Assembly (NCBI RefSeq): GCF_001405015.1
Contig: NZ_CYZX01000011.1
Location: 1-64,000 of the forward strand
DNA length: 64,000 bases
Direction: 5' to 3'
Source of the DNA: Clostridium disporicum
GTDB lineage: Bacteria; Bacillota; Clostridia; Clostridiales; Clostridiaceae
Numbering within the stretch: position 1 is the first letter of the stretch; each line of letters opens with the position of its first letter. Position numbers and translations under genes: made by a program. Shown piece by piece: positions 8,093 to 16,205 of the stretch. The notes under the pieces are model-generated. The model was not told the origin of the DNA and did not search any database. It saw nothing but the letters and a program-made list of their open reading frames with translations.

Positions 8093-9070
8093 TTATCCTA
8101 TCTCCTTTACCAATTCTAATGGATTATGACAAAAGAAGAATTCTTCATCTTTTGAATTCCTTTGTGGTTCTTCTTCAAAACATATTTTAGTTGCTTTAAA
8201 ACATCTATCCTGGAATCTACATCCTTTAGGAATAGAGCTTAAATTTAATGGTGAACCTGGAATACCTTCCATATACTCTATTTCACCTTGTAATGAAGGA
8301 AATGAATTCTTTAATCCATAGGAATACGGATGTTGTGGATTACTTAATATCTTCTTTGAAGATGCTTGTTCAACAATTTTACCTGCATACATTATTGCTA
8401 CTGTATCACAAAATTCCATCATTAAACTAATGTCATGAGTAATAAATAAAATTGAAAAATTAAACTTTTCCTTTAATTCATATATTTTTTGAAGTATTTC
8501 TCTTTGAACTACAGTATCTAATGCTGTAGTAGGTTCATCTAATATAAGAAGCCTTGGCTTTAAAGCTAATGCCATAGCAATTACAGCACGCTGTCTCATT
8601 CCACCTGAAAATTGATGTGGATAATCTCCTAAACGGTTAGCTGGAATACCTACTATTTCTAGAAGTTCTTCTGCCATCTTTCTTGCTTTTTTCTTATTAT
8701 TCGTTATGCCATGAGTTTTATAAAGTTCAAAAAACTGATTTTCAAGAGTAACTACTGGGTTTAAACAGTTCATAGCTGATTGGAATACCATGCTTATTTT
8801 ATTCCATCTAAAATCCTGTAATTGATTTTCTGATAATGATAAAATATCTATTCCATCCATCTTTATTTTCCCACCAGTAATAAGTGCTGGAGGCCTATGC
8901 AATCTCATTAACGAATAAGCAATAGTACTTTTACCACAACCTGATTCTCCTGCTAGTCCTAAGCTTTCTCCTTCTTCAATAACAAAACTTACATTATCTA
9001 CTGCTCTTATATGTCCTCTTTCTGTTATATAGTCCACACAAAGATTTTCTACTTCAAGTACTGCTGCCAT
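8093..9070 (-). CDS. peptide/oligosaccharide ABC transporter ATPase (OppD/DppD type)
   Basis: This is the second ATPase of the importer and pairs with the OppF-type subunit. Walker A GESGCGKST is at residues 41-49, signature FSGGMRQR at 154-161 and Walker B LLILDEP at 174-180. The C-terminal cysteine motif CRFQDRCFKATKIC matches the oligopeptide family. The start is fixed by AAAGGAGG a few bases upstream of ATG 9070, which lies inside the last 17 bases of the upstream permease gene, so translation is coupled. Length 325 aa is typical. Confidence 0.93.
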   Translation of the reverse strand: MAAVLEVENLCVDYITERGHIRAVDNVSFVIEEGESLGLAGESGCGKSTIAYSLMRLHRPPALITGGKIKMDGIDILSLSENQLQDFRWNKISMVFQSAMNCLNPVVTLENQFFELYKTHGITNNKKKARKMAEELLEIVGIPANRLGDYPHQFSGGMRQRAVIAMALALKPRLLILDEPTTALDTVVQREILQKIYELKEKFNFSILFITHDISLMMEFCDTVAIMYAGKIVEQASSKKILSNPQHPYSYGLKNSFPSLQGEIEYMEGIPGSPLNLSSIPKGCRFQDRCFKATKICFEEEPQRNSKDEEFFFCHNPLELVKEIG

Positions 9071-10025
9071 ACTTAATACCTCCTTTACTAGTAGTTGTTG
9101 CTGAAAGTTGTTTATTTAATAATTTTTCTTGTTTCTTCTTTTCTTTATAGTATTTTCTCATAATTCTCTGAGCTCTCAATTTTGGATTAGATACTTCATC
9201 AATTGAGAAATTAATTAATGTAAGTCCAGCACCAAATAATATTACAAATACACTTGGACCTAATATTTCCCACCATACACCACTACTTAAAGCACCTGTA
9301 CTTTGGGCATTATTTAACATTTGCCCCCAAGTTACTGACATTCTATCTCCAAAACCTATAAATTCAATAAATGATTGTGCCATAATAGCATATATTATTG
9401 TTCCTATAAATCCTGAAGTTATCATTGATAACATATTAGGCATTATTTCTACGAATAATATACGTAGCTTAGATTCACCTAATGTTTCAGCTGATTTTAC
9501 AAACTCTCTATTTCTTAAACTCATGGTTTGTGCTCTATAAACACGTGCTCCCCAAGGCCAAGAAGTAAGCCCTATTATAACTCCAATTGCCATAGGTGAT
9601 ATTACCCCTATCATTGATGCAATTATTAGTAATAATACTGTTTGTGGAATAACCATAATTACATTTATTATAGTTGTAATAATGTTATCTACTACTCCTC
9701 CAAAATATCCTGCTGTAATTCCAACTATCAAACTTAAAACAACTGCAATTGAACCTGCAAAAATACCAACTGATATGGATACTCTTCCACCATATAAAGT
9801 TTGAGCCCATACATCTTTACCTGCTTGTGTAGTTCCAAGAATATGGTCCGCTGATGGAGCTACACGCCATAATCCATCAAATGTTTGCATAGGTTCATAT
9901 GGTGTAAATAAGTCAGCTCCAAGAGTTAATATCAATACAATTAATATTAAAGCTAATCCAACTGCAGTTTTAGGAGACTCTTTTAAAAACTTTACTATTT
10001 TGAAATTAAATATTTTTTTTACCAT
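9054..10025 (-). CDS. ABC transporter permease (OppC/DppC type)
   Basis: Inner-membrane permease, 323 aa. An N-terminal membrane segment (VGLALILIVLILTLGADLF) is followed by the DppC N-terminal domain and five or so further hydrophobic segments. The EAA-type loop that contacts the ATPases is visible around SAETLGESKLRILFVEIMPN. The start is placed at ATG 10025, where GAGGTG lies four bases upstream; the ATG at 10037 overlaps that site. The C-terminal tail is unusually basic and Ser/Thr rich (YYKEKKKQEKLLNKQ). It lies between the OppB-type permease and the OppD-type ATPase. Confidence 0.92.
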   Translation of the reverse strand: MVKKIFNFKIVKFLKESPKTAVGLALILIVLILTLGADLFTPYEPMQTFDGLWRVAPSADHILGTTQAGKDVWAQTLYGGRVSISVGIFAGSIAVVLSLIVGITAGYFGGVVDNIITTIINVIMVIPQTVLLLIIASMIGVISPMAIGVIIGLTSWPWGARVYRAQTMSLRNREFVKSAETLGESKLRILFVEIMPNMLSMITSGFIGTIIYAIMAQSFIEFIGFGDRMSVTWGQMLNNAQSTGALSSGVWWEILGPSVFVILFGAGLTLINFSIDEVSNPKLRAQRIMRKYYKEKKKQEKLLNKQLSATTTSKGGIKYGSST

Positions 10026-10050
10026 ACTACACCTCATAATTTACTTATAA

Positions 10051-11040
10051 TTATTCTCCTGATTGTCTTCTAATTCTTGGATCAAGAATAAAAACACTTA
10101 TATCTGCAATAAAATTAGTTGTTAACATCAAAATAGTAGTCATAAGCAAAATACCTTGCATTAATGGATAGTCTCTACCATTAATAGCTTGAATCATTAG
10201 CTTTCCTAATCCTGGATAGTTAAATATATTTTCAACAAGTAGTTGTCCACCAAGTAAAAATCCAACTGACATTGCAAATGAAGTTACTACTGGTAATAAC
10301 GCATTTCTTGCACAATACTTAAACATAATCTTTTTATCAGGAACTCCTTTTGCCACTCCCATAACTATATAATCTTCACCTAATTGATTTATCATATTAG
10401 CCCTCATACCCATTATTCCACCAAAACTACTTATAATAATTGCAGTTACTGGCAAGAAAGCATGATAAGCAACATCTTTAACATATTCAAAACCTTTGGC
10501 ATATAATAATGGAGTTACTGCATATCCTTTAGGAAAAATCCCACTATAAGCTAATGTATAGCTTAGTGTTAATGCAATAATTATAGCAGGAATATTCGCC
10601 ATAATTTGTCCACCAACTGTTACTGTAGTATCTAATCTACTTCCTCTTCTCCATGCAACAAATATACCTAAAGCTGTATTAATAATAAATGATATTATTA
10701 ATGCTGTCCCACATAAAAACACTGTCCATCCTAGTGGTCTTTTTATTACCTCAGTAACAGGATATAGGTTATTTGTAAAAGAAACTCCCCAATCACCCTT
10801 TAATATATCAACAAAATTTTTAAAATATGTTATTATTAAAGGTTCATTGCTATTAATCCCAAACATTTTTTCAATAGCTTGTATAGTTGATGGATCTACT
10901 TTACCACCTTGTCTTGCAAGCTCTCCTATTCTCATTTGGACTGGGTCTCCTGGCATAAGACGTGGAAGAAAGAAGTTTAGCGTAAAAGCCCCAATAAAGG
11001 CCATAAAATAAAATGAAAATCGTTTTAAAATATATCGCAT
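10051..11040 (-). CDS. ABC transporter permease (OppB/DppB type)
   Basis: Inner-membrane permease, 329 aa. It begins with the typical N-terminal segment (SFYFMAFIGAFTLNFFLPRL followed by MPGDP, a hallmark of DppB/OppB). Further membrane segments and the EAA loop (GVAKGVPDKKIMFKYCARNALLPV) follow. It ends with the family motif LDPRIR. A strong GAGGAGGAG ribosome-binding site precedes ATG 11040. It partners the 9054-10025 permease and lies 30 bases after the binding-protein gene. Confidence 0.93.
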   Translation of the reverse strand: MRYILKRFSFYFMAFIGAFTLNFFLPRLMPGDPVQMRIGELARQGGKVDPSTIQAIEKMFGINSNEPLIITYFKNFVDILKGDWGVSFTNNLYPVTEVIKRPLGWTVFLCGTALIISFIINTALGIFVAWRRGSRLDTTVTVGGQIMANIPAIIIALTLSYTLAYSGIFPKGYAVTPLLYAKGFEYVKDVAYHAFLPVTAIIISSFGGIMGMRANMINQLGEDYIVMGVAKGVPDKKIMFKYCARNALLPVVTSFAMSVGFLLGGQLLVENIFNYPGLGKLMIQAINGRDYPLMQGILLMTTILMLTTNFIADISVFILDPRIRRQSGE

Positions 11041-11070
11041 CTTTCTCCTCCTCTAATATTACTTAATAAT

Positions 11071-12777
11071 TTATTTTACTGGTGTTAATTCCATTAATTG
11101 TAGTATTTTAGAATCATGTGTGCTGTTATTTGGATCTGGACCCTTACCTTCTTCTGTTGTCCATCCTGTAAATCTAGCGTCACTATAAACTTGCCACTTA
11201 CCATTAAATAACACTGGTACATTAATCATATTTTCAGCAAAGAATTTTTCAATTGTTTCTATTATTTCAGCTTGTCTTTCTTCAGGTGCTGAAGCTAATT
11301 CTTCTATTAAAGCTGTCATTTCATCATTTTTATAATTATTTTGGCAAGTTGACCACCAACTACTTGTTAAAAATCTTGATTGATCACCAATTGTATCAAA
11401 ATAGTACTTCCATATATTAGTGTTTTGTCCATATGCTGTATATAACATGTCAAATTCACCTGTTTGCCATGCTTCTGTAACTACTCCAAGTTCTTTAGGT
11501 GTATTTGTAGCATTTATACCAATTGCTTGTAAATTTTCAGCAACTATTTGTGCTCCTGCATTCCAATCTGACCAACCTGCTGGTGAAATTATTTCAAATG
11601 CAATTGGAGTTCCATCTGGATTATCTCTATATTTATCTCCATCTTTATCTACAAATCCTGCTTCATCAAGAATTTTCTCTGCTTTAGTTAAATCAAATTT
11701 CACATATTCATCTGAAAGTGCTTGCGCATCTTCATTTATATAAGCTGATAACATTGGTGGTAATCCAGTAACTGTTGGTATCTCATCACTTAAGTAACCA
11801 AATGCTGCAGACTCATTAATGCTCTTTCTATCAATTGCTAAAGATACTGCTCTTCTAAAATCTACTGATTCAAAAGCTTTTTTATTATTTTCATTTTTAG
11901 TCATATAGTTAAAGCTCAATCTTATACCATCATTTTTTCCATACCAATATTTCTTATTAGCATCGCCTTTTACATAAGTTTTTTCAATATCTGGAATCAT
12001 AATATAAGCCCAGTCAACATTTCCTTCTTCTAATAATGCTAATGCAGCATCATTTCCATCATATTGTGGTACTCTTAATTCATCTACTTCTAAATCATCT
12101 GCTTTCCAATAATTTTGATTTCTTCCTAAAACAACCATTTCAGGTGTAAAATCTTTAACTTCTGAGAACGCTCCTGTAACAACTGGATTTTCTATTATTG
12201 CTGTCGCTGGCTCTGAAACTTGAGAGAATACGTGCTCTGGAACTATCCAAGATTGATAGAATATATCTTTTCTGTGGAATGCATTTTCATATGACATTAC
12301 AAATTTAACTGTATATTCATCTACTTTTTCAACTGATTGCATCTTTGGAGTATCGCCATTCCAGTTACCTGTTGTATCTATTTCTGGTTTATCCTTTGAA
12401 TAAGTGTATGTGAATACAACGTCATCAGCATTAAAATCTTCTCCATCACTCCACTTAACATCTTTTCTTAATTTTACTATAATCGTTTTGTTATCTTCTT
12501 CACTTATAATATCTTCAGCTAACCACATTGTTTCTTGTCCACCATTATTTGCATCGAAAATAACTAATGGCTCATACATAAATCCTTGAATAAATTGAGT
12601 TGGATTATTGTATGGATTAAAGTTTCTTACCCATCCTTGTGAACTCTCTTGTAATACTGTTAATACTGCTGGTTTTTCAGTATTACCTACTTCTTCTTTA
12701 CTTGTTCCACACCCTACAAATAGCGATGTAGCAATAGCTACAGTAAAAATAAGGCTCATAATTTTTTTGGCTTTCAT
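11071..12777 (-). CDS. extracellular solute-binding lipoprotein, family 5
   Basis: This is the substrate-capturing component of the importer, first in the operon. The signal peptide ends in the lipobox L-F-V-G-C with the modified Cys at residue 23, so the protein is anchored to the outer membrane face. The remainder is a SBP_bac_5 fold of normal length (568 aa) with typical segments such as NFNPYNNPTQFIQGFMYEPL near the N-terminus, LRKDVKWSDGEDFNADDVVF, and FRRAVSLAIDRKSI. The ribosome-binding site GGGGGATGA precedes ATG 12777. The ligand cannot be read from sequence: peptides or oligosaccharides are both possible, and the neighbouring AraC-type regulator mildly favours sugars. Confidence 0.9.
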   Translation of the reverse strand: MKAKKIMSLIFTVAIATSLFVGCGTSKEEVGNTEKPAVLTVLQESSQGWVRNFNPYNNPTQFIQGFMYEPLVIFDANNGGQETMWLAEDIISEEDNKTIIVKLRKDVKWSDGEDFNADDVVFTYTYSKDKPEIDTTGNWNGDTPKMQSVEKVDEYTVKFVMSYENAFHRKDIFYQSWIVPEHVFSQVSEPATAIIENPVVTGAFSEVKDFTPEMVVLGRNQNYWKADDLEVDELRVPQYDGNDAALALLEEGNVDWAYIMIPDIEKTYVKGDANKKYWYGKNDGIRLSFNYMTKNENNKKAFESVDFRRAVSLAIDRKSINESAAFGYLSDEIPTVTGLPPMLSAYINEDAQALSDEYVKFDLTKAEKILDEAGFVDKDGDKYRDNPDGTPIAFEIISPAGWSDWNAGAQIVAENLQAIGINATNTPKELGVVTEAWQTGEFDMLYTAYGQNTNIWKYYFDTIGDQSRFLTSSWWSTCQNNYKNDEMTALIEELASAPEERQAEIIETIEKFFAENMINVPVLFNGKWQVYSDARFTGWTTEEGKGPDPNNSTHDSKILQLMELTPVK

Positions 12778-12830
12778 ATTCTCATCCCCCTAAATAGTTT
12801 TGTTATTAAATTTTGTACTATTTTATAATT

Positions 12831-12878
12831 TAATAGCATAGATTTATATCATTAAATCGTTTTCGCATAATGCTATTA
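12831..12878. promoter_or_regulatory. candidate operator: 9-bp inverted repeat with cre-like core
   Basis: TAATAGCAT (12831-12839) and ATGCTATTA (12870-12878) are perfect complements, 30 bases apart, starting 54 bases upstream of the binding-protein start. Between them, 12852-12865 read on the minus strand is CGAAAACGATTTAA, matching 11 of 14 positions of the Firmicute cre consensus for CcpA. The arrangement suggests binding of a dimeric regulator plus catabolite control. This is inference from sequence only. Confidence 0.4.
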
Positions 12879-13013
12879 TCTATATCTAAATTATATATTA
12901 AAAATTATTATAAAAATACCCTAAAAATTCCATATATTTTCCAATATAAATTCTATATTTTTATATGAGATAAATTACAATATCAAGTGTAACACCAATT
13001 AATTGCAAAAAAA

Positions 13014-13120
13014 TAACTCATACTGACACGTTCATGATAAAGTAATAATTGCTACAAAACCACTTTAAAGAACGTGTCCATATGAGTTATAAACATATTA
13101 CTATAAATGAACAAGGATAA
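13014..13120 (+). mobile_element. remnant of an IS30-family-like insertion sequence end
   Basis: A 19-bp imperfect inverted repeat (AACTCATACTGACACGTTC at 13014-13032; GAACGTGTCCATATGAGTT at about 13072-13090) is followed by ATG at 13082 reading MSYKHITINEQG and then stops. M-S-Y-K-H-x-T-I-N-E is the N-terminus commonly seen in IS30-family transposases. Nothing of the catalytic DDE domain remains, so this is a short scar. Confidence 0.45.
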
Positions 13121-13130
13121 ATTATGATAA

Positions 13131-13406
13131 TCTAAAAAGTTTTCTAAAGTTAATTCTAATATTATTTGTAAGAAAAATTATAATCCCGAAATTCACAAAG
13201 ATTGTTATAGTTATGTATTAAGAAGAAATGATTCCATTAATCTTATAAAAGAAATTTATCCTTATTTGATAATAGAATCTAAAAGAAAACGTGCTTAATT
13301 AATTCTAAAAAATTATAAAGCTTTAACTCCTAGAAATGGACGATATTCCCCTGAAATGTTAGTAGCCAAAGAAAATTTCTATGATGAATTTATGTCTATA
13401 AAGTAA
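13131..13406 (+). pseudogene. LAGLIDADG-type homing endonuclease remnant (C-terminal part)
   Basis: An open frame without a start reads through NYNPEIHKDCYSYVLRRN, DSINLIKEIYPYLIIESKRK, an in-frame TAA at 13296-13298, and then LILKNYKALTPRNGRYSPEM and KENFYDEFMSIK to TAA 13404-13406. The D-x-x-x-L-I-K-x-I-Y-P-Y-L-I-x-x-S-K-R block followed by T-P-R-N-G-R-Y-S is typical of the C-terminal half of short LAGLIDADG-domain proteins in Firmicutes. The N-terminal half and its first LAGLIDADG helix are missing. A good terminator follows. Confidence 0.5.
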
Positions 13407-13437
13407 AAATCCACGATATTTCTATCGTGGATTTTTT
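13405..13437 (+). terminator. rho-independent terminator
   Basis: The stem AAAAATCCACGATA (13405-13418) with TATCGTGGATTTTTT (13423-13437), a TTTC loop and a run of six T follows the homing-endonuclease remnant directly. It is better preserved than the gene it served. The next bases, GGTGGAGTCGA, resemble those at 3016. Confidence 0.8.
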
Positions 13438-13497
13438 GGTGGAGTCGATGGGTACTGAATATACATGAAAAAATCCGATATCATTCTTTGTATTACA

Positions 13498-13917
13498 CTA
13501 TGTAATGCATTTAATTTTTTCAAATACTCTTCTCTTAACCTGATACTTACCACTCCCCCATCTCTCCAAAGTTGATCTATGTACTCCTAATATATTACAC
13601 AAATATTCCTTACCAAATTTATCAATTAGATTTTGTATTACTTCTTGCTGATTAAGTATAAACTTACAATAATCATCTAATAAAATTTCATTATCTAATA
13701 CTGTCATTAACTTTCTTAATGTATCCAATTTAATATTATGATTAGGGTTCCTTTCAATCTCATTAATGGTGCTTCTATCCAATCCACTAATTTTAGCTAA
13801 CTGCATCTGGCTTAAACCCTTTATTTTTCTAGCTATTTTAATTCTTTCCAACAGTTCTTCATTAACTATTCTATATTCTTCTATATCTGTAATATCTTTC
13901 GCAGTTTTGAACATCAT
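13498..13917 (-). CDS. XRE-family transcriptional regulator, 139 aa
   Basis: A helix-turn-helix of the HTH_3 type spans about residues 24-80 (RIKIARKIKGLSQMQLAKIS, then GLDRSTINEIERNPN). A second, shorter helix-turn-helix-like motif lies near the C-terminus (LCNILGVHRSTLERWGSGKY), which is unusual. The start at 13917 overlaps the stop of the upstream oxidoreductase by ATGA and has no clear ribosome-binding site, so the true N-terminus may have been lost or altered when this gene was joined to the truncated oxidoreductase. Target unknown. Confidence 0.75.
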   Translation of the reverse strand: MMFKTAKDITDIEEYRIVNEELLERIKIARKIKGLSQMQLAKISGLDRSTINEIERNPNHNIKLDTLRKLMTVLDNEILLDDYCKFILNQQEVIQNLIDKFGKEYLCNILGVHRSTLERWGSGKYQVKRRVFEKIKCIT

Positions 13918-14915
13918 GCATCTGTATGACCAACAAATAATCCAGATTTTTCTCCTGCGCAGAATAAATTATCTACCCCTACTACCTTCATATCATTAGT
14001 TCTTGGAGCTACTGAAAGGTATCTTATTGAGTTTCCTTTACTTCCTGCATAAGGATCAACATACTTAGCATACTCTAGTCCCTTAATCTTTCTAAGCTTT
14101 TCTAATGGATAATAAGTTGTCATAAGCTTAGCATGACCTGTATCTAGTAATACAATATTTTCTGCAAATTCTTTTAAAGCATATTGTTGGCATACCTTTT
14201 TGTTTAACTTATCGTAGTTTACATCCTCCTCTGGAACCTTTAGTACTACAACACCCTTTTGATCTAATTCATTTCTTACATCTTCTGATAAACTTTCTTT
14301 TGCAAGTTTACAAGATCCTGAAAATGCTCCTAAAGAATCATCTGCTCTTTCCCCTTGTATATCTTGAACACCGCATCTTGCACTTATACTTAGTCTTGGT
14401 CCAAAAGCTGGACACCTTAATATGCACATTGAGCATCCATTACCATATCTTAAGCAATTACCCATTGGTCCTGTAGAACCTGTAGTTTCAATAAATACAT
14501 CTCCACTTACATAAGTATCATCACTTAATAATATTCCATTTATCTTATTTTTTTCAATATCTACATCCTTTACTCTCTTTTCGAGATGTAGTTTTATTCC
14601 CATACCTAAAAGGTATTCTCTTACTTTTCCTTCAATTATATTTACATCATATAATGTTGCATGTTTATGACCTGGAAAATCTATATTTCTGTGTTTTGCC
14701 CATTTATCTGTAAGCTTTATTAAATCTCCTGCTCCTAATGCAATAAGTTCTTCTGATGCAGTATATCTACCATTATTACGCATTATACCGCCCACATTCC
14801 CAAGTCCTAAAAGCAAATCTGTTTTTTCGTATATATGGACTTCTGCTCCTGCTTTTTTTGCTGTAATTGCAGCTGCGCAACCAGCCCATCCTCCACCTAC
14901 TATAATTACCTTCAT
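13914..14915 (-). CDS. FAD-dependent oxidoreductase, C-terminally truncated
   Basis: The N-terminal dinucleotide-binding fold has VGGGWAG at residues 6-12 and an acidic strand end (VHIYEKTD). Three cysteines, C161, C164 and C168, form C-x2-C-x3-C. Near the end, NLFCAGEKSGLFVGHTDA is the second FAD-contacting motif of GidA-like flavoproteins; in relatives it continues through a helix and roughly 100 more residues, but here a TGA follows at once. The remaining 333 aa therefore look truncated at the junction with the XRE gene. AAGGAGA precedes ATG 14915, which overlaps the upstream stop by four bases, so it is coupled to the reductase gene. Confidence 0.75.
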   Translation of the reverse strand: MKVIIVGGGWAGCAAAITAKKAGAEVHIYEKTDLLLGLGNVGGIMRNNGRYTASEELIALGAGDLIKLTDKWAKHRNIDFPGHKHATLYDVNIIEGKVREYLLGMGIKLHLEKRVKDVDIEKNKINGILLSDDTYVSGDVFIETTGSTGPMGNCLRYGNGCSMCILRCPAFGPRLSISARCGVQDIQGERADDSLGAFSGSCKLAKESLSEDVRNELDQKGVVVLKVPEEDVNYDKLNKKVCQQYALKEFAENIVLLDTGHAKLMTTYYPLEKLRKIKGLEYAKYVDPYAGSKGNSIRYLSVAPRTNDMKVVGVDNLFCAGEKSGLFVGHTDA

Positions 14916-15904
14916 ATAAATCTCCTTCCCCCAAAGATACTACGCGGATCTGTTTGAACTTTGCAAAGCCGCTTTACTCTATGACCGCTAAATCTGGCGG
15001 TACAACTACCACATATTCCTTCTCCACAACACATCTTCATATTATTACAACATGATAAATCTATATCTTTTCTTTCTAATTCATCTAAATAATCTATTAC
15101 TTTATAAGTTAATATATCTGCACCAGCTATATGGATTAAAGATACATTATTATATTTTATAAGTGATTTAATAGCTACTTTACCTTCTGGTGATAATTGT
15201 CCCTTTTCAATTAAATTCATCTCTTGTGGAATTAGTCCTAACTTATCTAGCCATTCTGTAACATATATATCTTCAAATGGTTGCTTATCAACAATTAAAG
15301 TAACTTTATTGTCATTTTGAACTAATTTTTTTAATACAGGTATCATTGGTGCCATACCTATTCCTCTTGCTAATACCAAAACATGATTATCTTTTTGTTT
15401 TTCTATGTTCTTTATCCCAAATACTCCGTTCCAATAAGGACCTCTTATTACTATATTTCCTTCCTTTTTTAAATCTAATATTTTCTTTGTTTTAATACCT
15501 CTTACTTCAATCATCACAGTGATTACATTATTATCTATATCAGATTCTAATATTGATATCGGAACATCGTAATAAATATTTTCATCACTTCTTATAAATA
15601 TGAAACTACCTGGTTTAGCCAAATCTATTGCTAATTTATGAGGTGCTTCAAATTTAATTATTAATAATGAATCTTCATATAAAATTCTATCTACTACCTT
15701 ACAAGTATAGACTTTTCTTTCTTCTTTAGGTTTATTGCCATTATCATGAAACTCTTGGTATATGCAAACCCCTTTCCAGTTTAAGCAATCACAAAAGTTG
15801 CTTCCATGAAGCTGTGAACATAAAATACATTCTCCAGATGCTGCTAAATGACAAGGACAATACTCAGTACCAGCATCAATGCAATCTATAGCTTCCTTAA
15901 ACAT
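14912..15904 (-). CDS. PyrK/FNR-like iron-sulfur flavoprotein reductase
   Basis: The N-terminal 50 residues are Cys rich (C16, C18, C26, C29, C38, C40, C47), probably an extra metal or Fe-S site. A ferredoxin-reductase-type FAD and NAD(P) domain follows (PGSFIFIRSDE; RGIGMAPMIPVLKKL). The C-terminus holds a PyrK-like 2Fe-2S motif (MKMCCGEGICGSC, then a later Cys at about 314). It probably passes electrons from NAD(P)H to the coupled FAD protein. Length 330 aa. AAGGAG precedes ATG 15904. The physiological substrate is unknown, and the truncated partner may leave the pair inactive. Confidence 0.75.
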   Translation of the reverse strand: MFKEAIDCIDAGTEYCPCHLAASGECILCSQLHGSNFCDCLNWKGVCIYQEFHDNGNKPKEERKVYTCKVVDRILYEDSLLIIKFEAPHKLAIDLAKPGSFIFIRSDENIYYDVPISILESDIDNNVITVMIEVRGIKTKKILDLKKEGNIVIRGPYWNGVFGIKNIEKQKDNHVLVLARGIGMAPMIPVLKKLVQNDNKVTLIVDKQPFEDIYVTEWLDKLGLIPQEMNLIEKGQLSPEGKVAIKSLIKYNNVSLIHIAGADILTYKVIDYLDELERKDIDLSCCNNMKMCCGEGICGSCTARFSGHRVKRLCKVQTDPRSIFGGRRFI

Positions 15905-16205
15905 GCTAGCTCCTTAATTAATTTATATACACTATATAGATTATTTTCAAAATAATAAAATGTTACAACGTGTAATTTATTATAAAATTTTATTATAAAA
16001 AATATTATTTTTATAACTTAAATAATTAAAACTCTGATAAATGCTTACTTGATATAATTTAATAAAGTATAATTTTTGATATTAAGATATTAATTTCAAT
16101 AAATACTTTATCAGAAATTAATGATAAAGTTTGCTAAAACAAAAAAAACAGGAATTCATTATAATAATGAATTCCAATATTACTTGATACTACTAAAAGT
16201 AATAT
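15905..16205. other. intergenic region with terminator
   Basis: 301 bases. The end near 16,141-16,175 is the terminator of the 16206 gene. The rest is AT-rich and presumably contains the promoter of the reductase gene at 15904, but no clear motif is visible. Confidence 0.5.
16141..16175 (-). terminator. rho-independent terminator
   Basis: An almost perfect palindrome at 16151-16175 (arms GGAATTCATTAT and its complement with one central base) is followed on the minus strand by TGTTTTTTTT. A second weaker inverted repeat (AATATTACTT, complement about 20 bases on) lies between it and the stop of the gene. Confidence 0.85.
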
